A stretch of DNA of 64,000 nt from NCBI GenBank assembly GCA_046349855.1, contig JAXMBM010000033.1, positions 1 to 64,000 of the forward strand, given 5' to 3'. This document shows, piece by piece, positions 63,125 through 64,000 of this stretch. The stretch's first letter is position 1. Every line of letters begins with the position of its first letter. This DNA comes from CAIXSC01 sp046349855 (lineage in GTDB: Bacteria; Planctomycetota; Planctomycetia; Pirellulales; Pirellulaceae). The notes under the pieces are model-generated. The model was not told the origin of the DNA and did not search any database. It was given only the letters and a program-made list of their open reading frames with translations. The translations under genes and the position numbers were made by a program.

Positions 63125-64000
63125 TCAGGGGTGCCGGCCACCTCGCATCAGCCAGTACCCGACGGGAATGACGAAGAGAGTGAACACGGTGGAGGCCACG
63201 AGGCCGAAGATCAGCGACCAGCCGAGGCCGGCGAAGATCGGATCCAGCGTAATCGGCAGACTCGACAGCAGCGCGGCGCCGGCGGTGAGCAGGATCGGGC
63301 GGAGCCGGACCACGCGGCTCTCCAGAATCGCGTCGAACAGCGGACGACCGCGACGGACCGCCATTTCCAGGAAGTCGACCAGAATGATCGAATCGCGGGT
63401 CACGATTCCCGACAGCGCGATCATGCCGATCATCGCCGTGGCCGTGAAGTAGACCGGATCGGCATAACCGCCCACCGGTCCGCCCCCCAACTGGTTGAGC
63501 AGATAGAAACCCGGCATGACCCCGAGCAGCGTGAGCGGAATGGCCAGCATCACCAGCAGCGGAATCGTGAACGATCCGGTCTGGGCCACCAGGATGATAT
63601 AGATCATCAGCAGCGCCGCACCGAACGCCAGTCCCAGGTCGCGGAACACGTCCAGCGTGATGTTCCACTCCCCTTCCCCGTCCCACCGCACCCGATAGCC
63701 TGCAGGCATGCTCCACGGGGAACCTCCGCCGTTGGAAAAATAGGTCCGCGCCGCAACGGGCCGTGGCGGACCGGCGGGTGTCGTTGGCCCGCCGTCGGTC
63801 TGTCGATCGGCCAGGATATCGGCGAGGCATTCGGCTGGCGCCCGGCCCACCGACTCGGCCATCACATACGCCACGCGCCGCAGATTCTTGTGGTAGATCG
63901 TCTGGTCGACTCGTCGCAGTTCCCAGCGTCCCAGTTCGGCAACCGGGACCAGTTCGCCCGTCCGGCCGCGGACCGCCATCGCTCCCAGGTCACTGGGGCG
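63125..64000 (-). CDS. RND-family efflux transporter, C-terminal part (5' end beyond window)
   Basis: The frame is open to the right window edge, so only the last 291 residues are present. They include the end of a periplasmic loop (VRWDGEGEWNITLDVF) and the final transmembrane bundle: LGLAFGAALLMIYIILVAQTGSF, IPLLVMLAIPLTLLGVMPGFYLL, YFTATAMIGMIALSGIVTRDSIILVDF, and a last pair beginning ILLTAGAALLSSLPITLDPIFAGLGWSLIFGLVASTVFTLFVIPVGYWL. GIVTRDSIILVDF corresponds to the GIVVKNAILLVDF signature of AcrB/HAE1-type proton antiporters. Substrate specificity cannot be told from this part. The stop lies 3 bases from the 13-base repeat array. Confidence 0.9.
   Translation of the reverse strand, partial: RPSDLGAMAVRGRTGELVPVAELGRWELRRVDQTIYHKNLRRVAYVMAESVGRAPAECLADILADRQTDGGPTTPAGPPRPVAARTYFSNGGGSPWSMPAGYRVRWDGEGEWNITLDVFRDLGLAFGAALLMIYIILVAQTGSFTIPLLVMLAIPLTLLGVMPGFYLLNQLGGGPVGGYADPVYFTATAMIGMIALSGIVTRDSIILVDFLEMAVRRGRPLFDAILESRVVRLRPILLTAGAALLSSLPITLDPIFAGLGWSLIFGLVASTVFTLFVIPVGYWLMRGGRHP

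Overview
The window is high-GC DNA from a member of the Planctomycetota. The evidence is the density of families that are largely confined to, or hugely expanded in, that phylum: three DUF1592-type cytochrome-like proteins with two CxxCH haem motifs, one DUF1549/DUF1553 protein, three DUF1552 and two DUF1501 twin-arginine proteins, a type I sulfatase, a protein starting with an NPYEPP motif, and SGNH/LRR and NHL proteins. No rRNA, tRNA, integrase, transposase or CRISPR array was seen.

Region 1 (1-30.6 kb) is exported catabolic and housekeeping-type planctomycete content. A GntR/FadR regulator overlaps a DUF1592 gene followed by a DUF1552 gene cut by the window edge (1-4301). A tight four-gene operon on the minus strand runs DUF1549/1553, DUF1501, DUF1592, DUF1552 (13037 to 4627), with 4-base start/stop overlaps at two of its junctions. 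Divergent to it are an exported FAD oxidoreductase and a GH32-like glycoside hydrolase (13232-18281), which face a sulfatase (18311-19708). A second minus-strand run (26768 to 20012) has a Tat-type protein of unknown function, DUF1592, DUF1552 and a membrane protein. An SGNH-like/LRR protein and a DUF1501 protein close the region.

Region 2 (30.8-58.2 kb) is unlike its flanks: two compact, divergent gene runs share a 309-base intergenic region at 41686-41994. Leftward are a DUF3800-like/helical-repeat protein, two unknown proteins, a 1466-residue DEAH helicase with N-terminal zinc ribbon and C-terminal S1 domains, and a CARF-HEPN protein of the TIGR02710 type. Rightward are an HTH-like protein, two unknown proteins, a membrane protein, a HerA/FtsK-like ATPase, an HNH-like protein with a 338-residue acidic tandem repeat, a Ubl-like plus Prok-E2 fusion, a JAB peptidase-E1 (ThiF) fusion, a long helical protein and a membrane-anchored DUF5615 PIN-like nuclease. 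I interpret this as a candidate multi-component conflict system combining bacterial ubiquitin-like conjugation, a HerA ATPase, nucleases and nucleotide-second-messenger sensing. That the two runs act as one system is inference from layout.

Region 3 (58-64 kb) is minus-strand: a PQQ-type beta-propeller, a PhnD-like binding protein, an NHL-repeat protein, adenylate kinase and the C-terminal part of an RND transporter. The PhnD-like gene ends in a dnaX-type slippery sequence (A AAA AAG, within nine A) directly before its stop. The propeller frame has no usual start codon in front of its WPQWRG motif, so the two look like one protein made by a -1 shift, unless the A tract is a sequence or assembly error.
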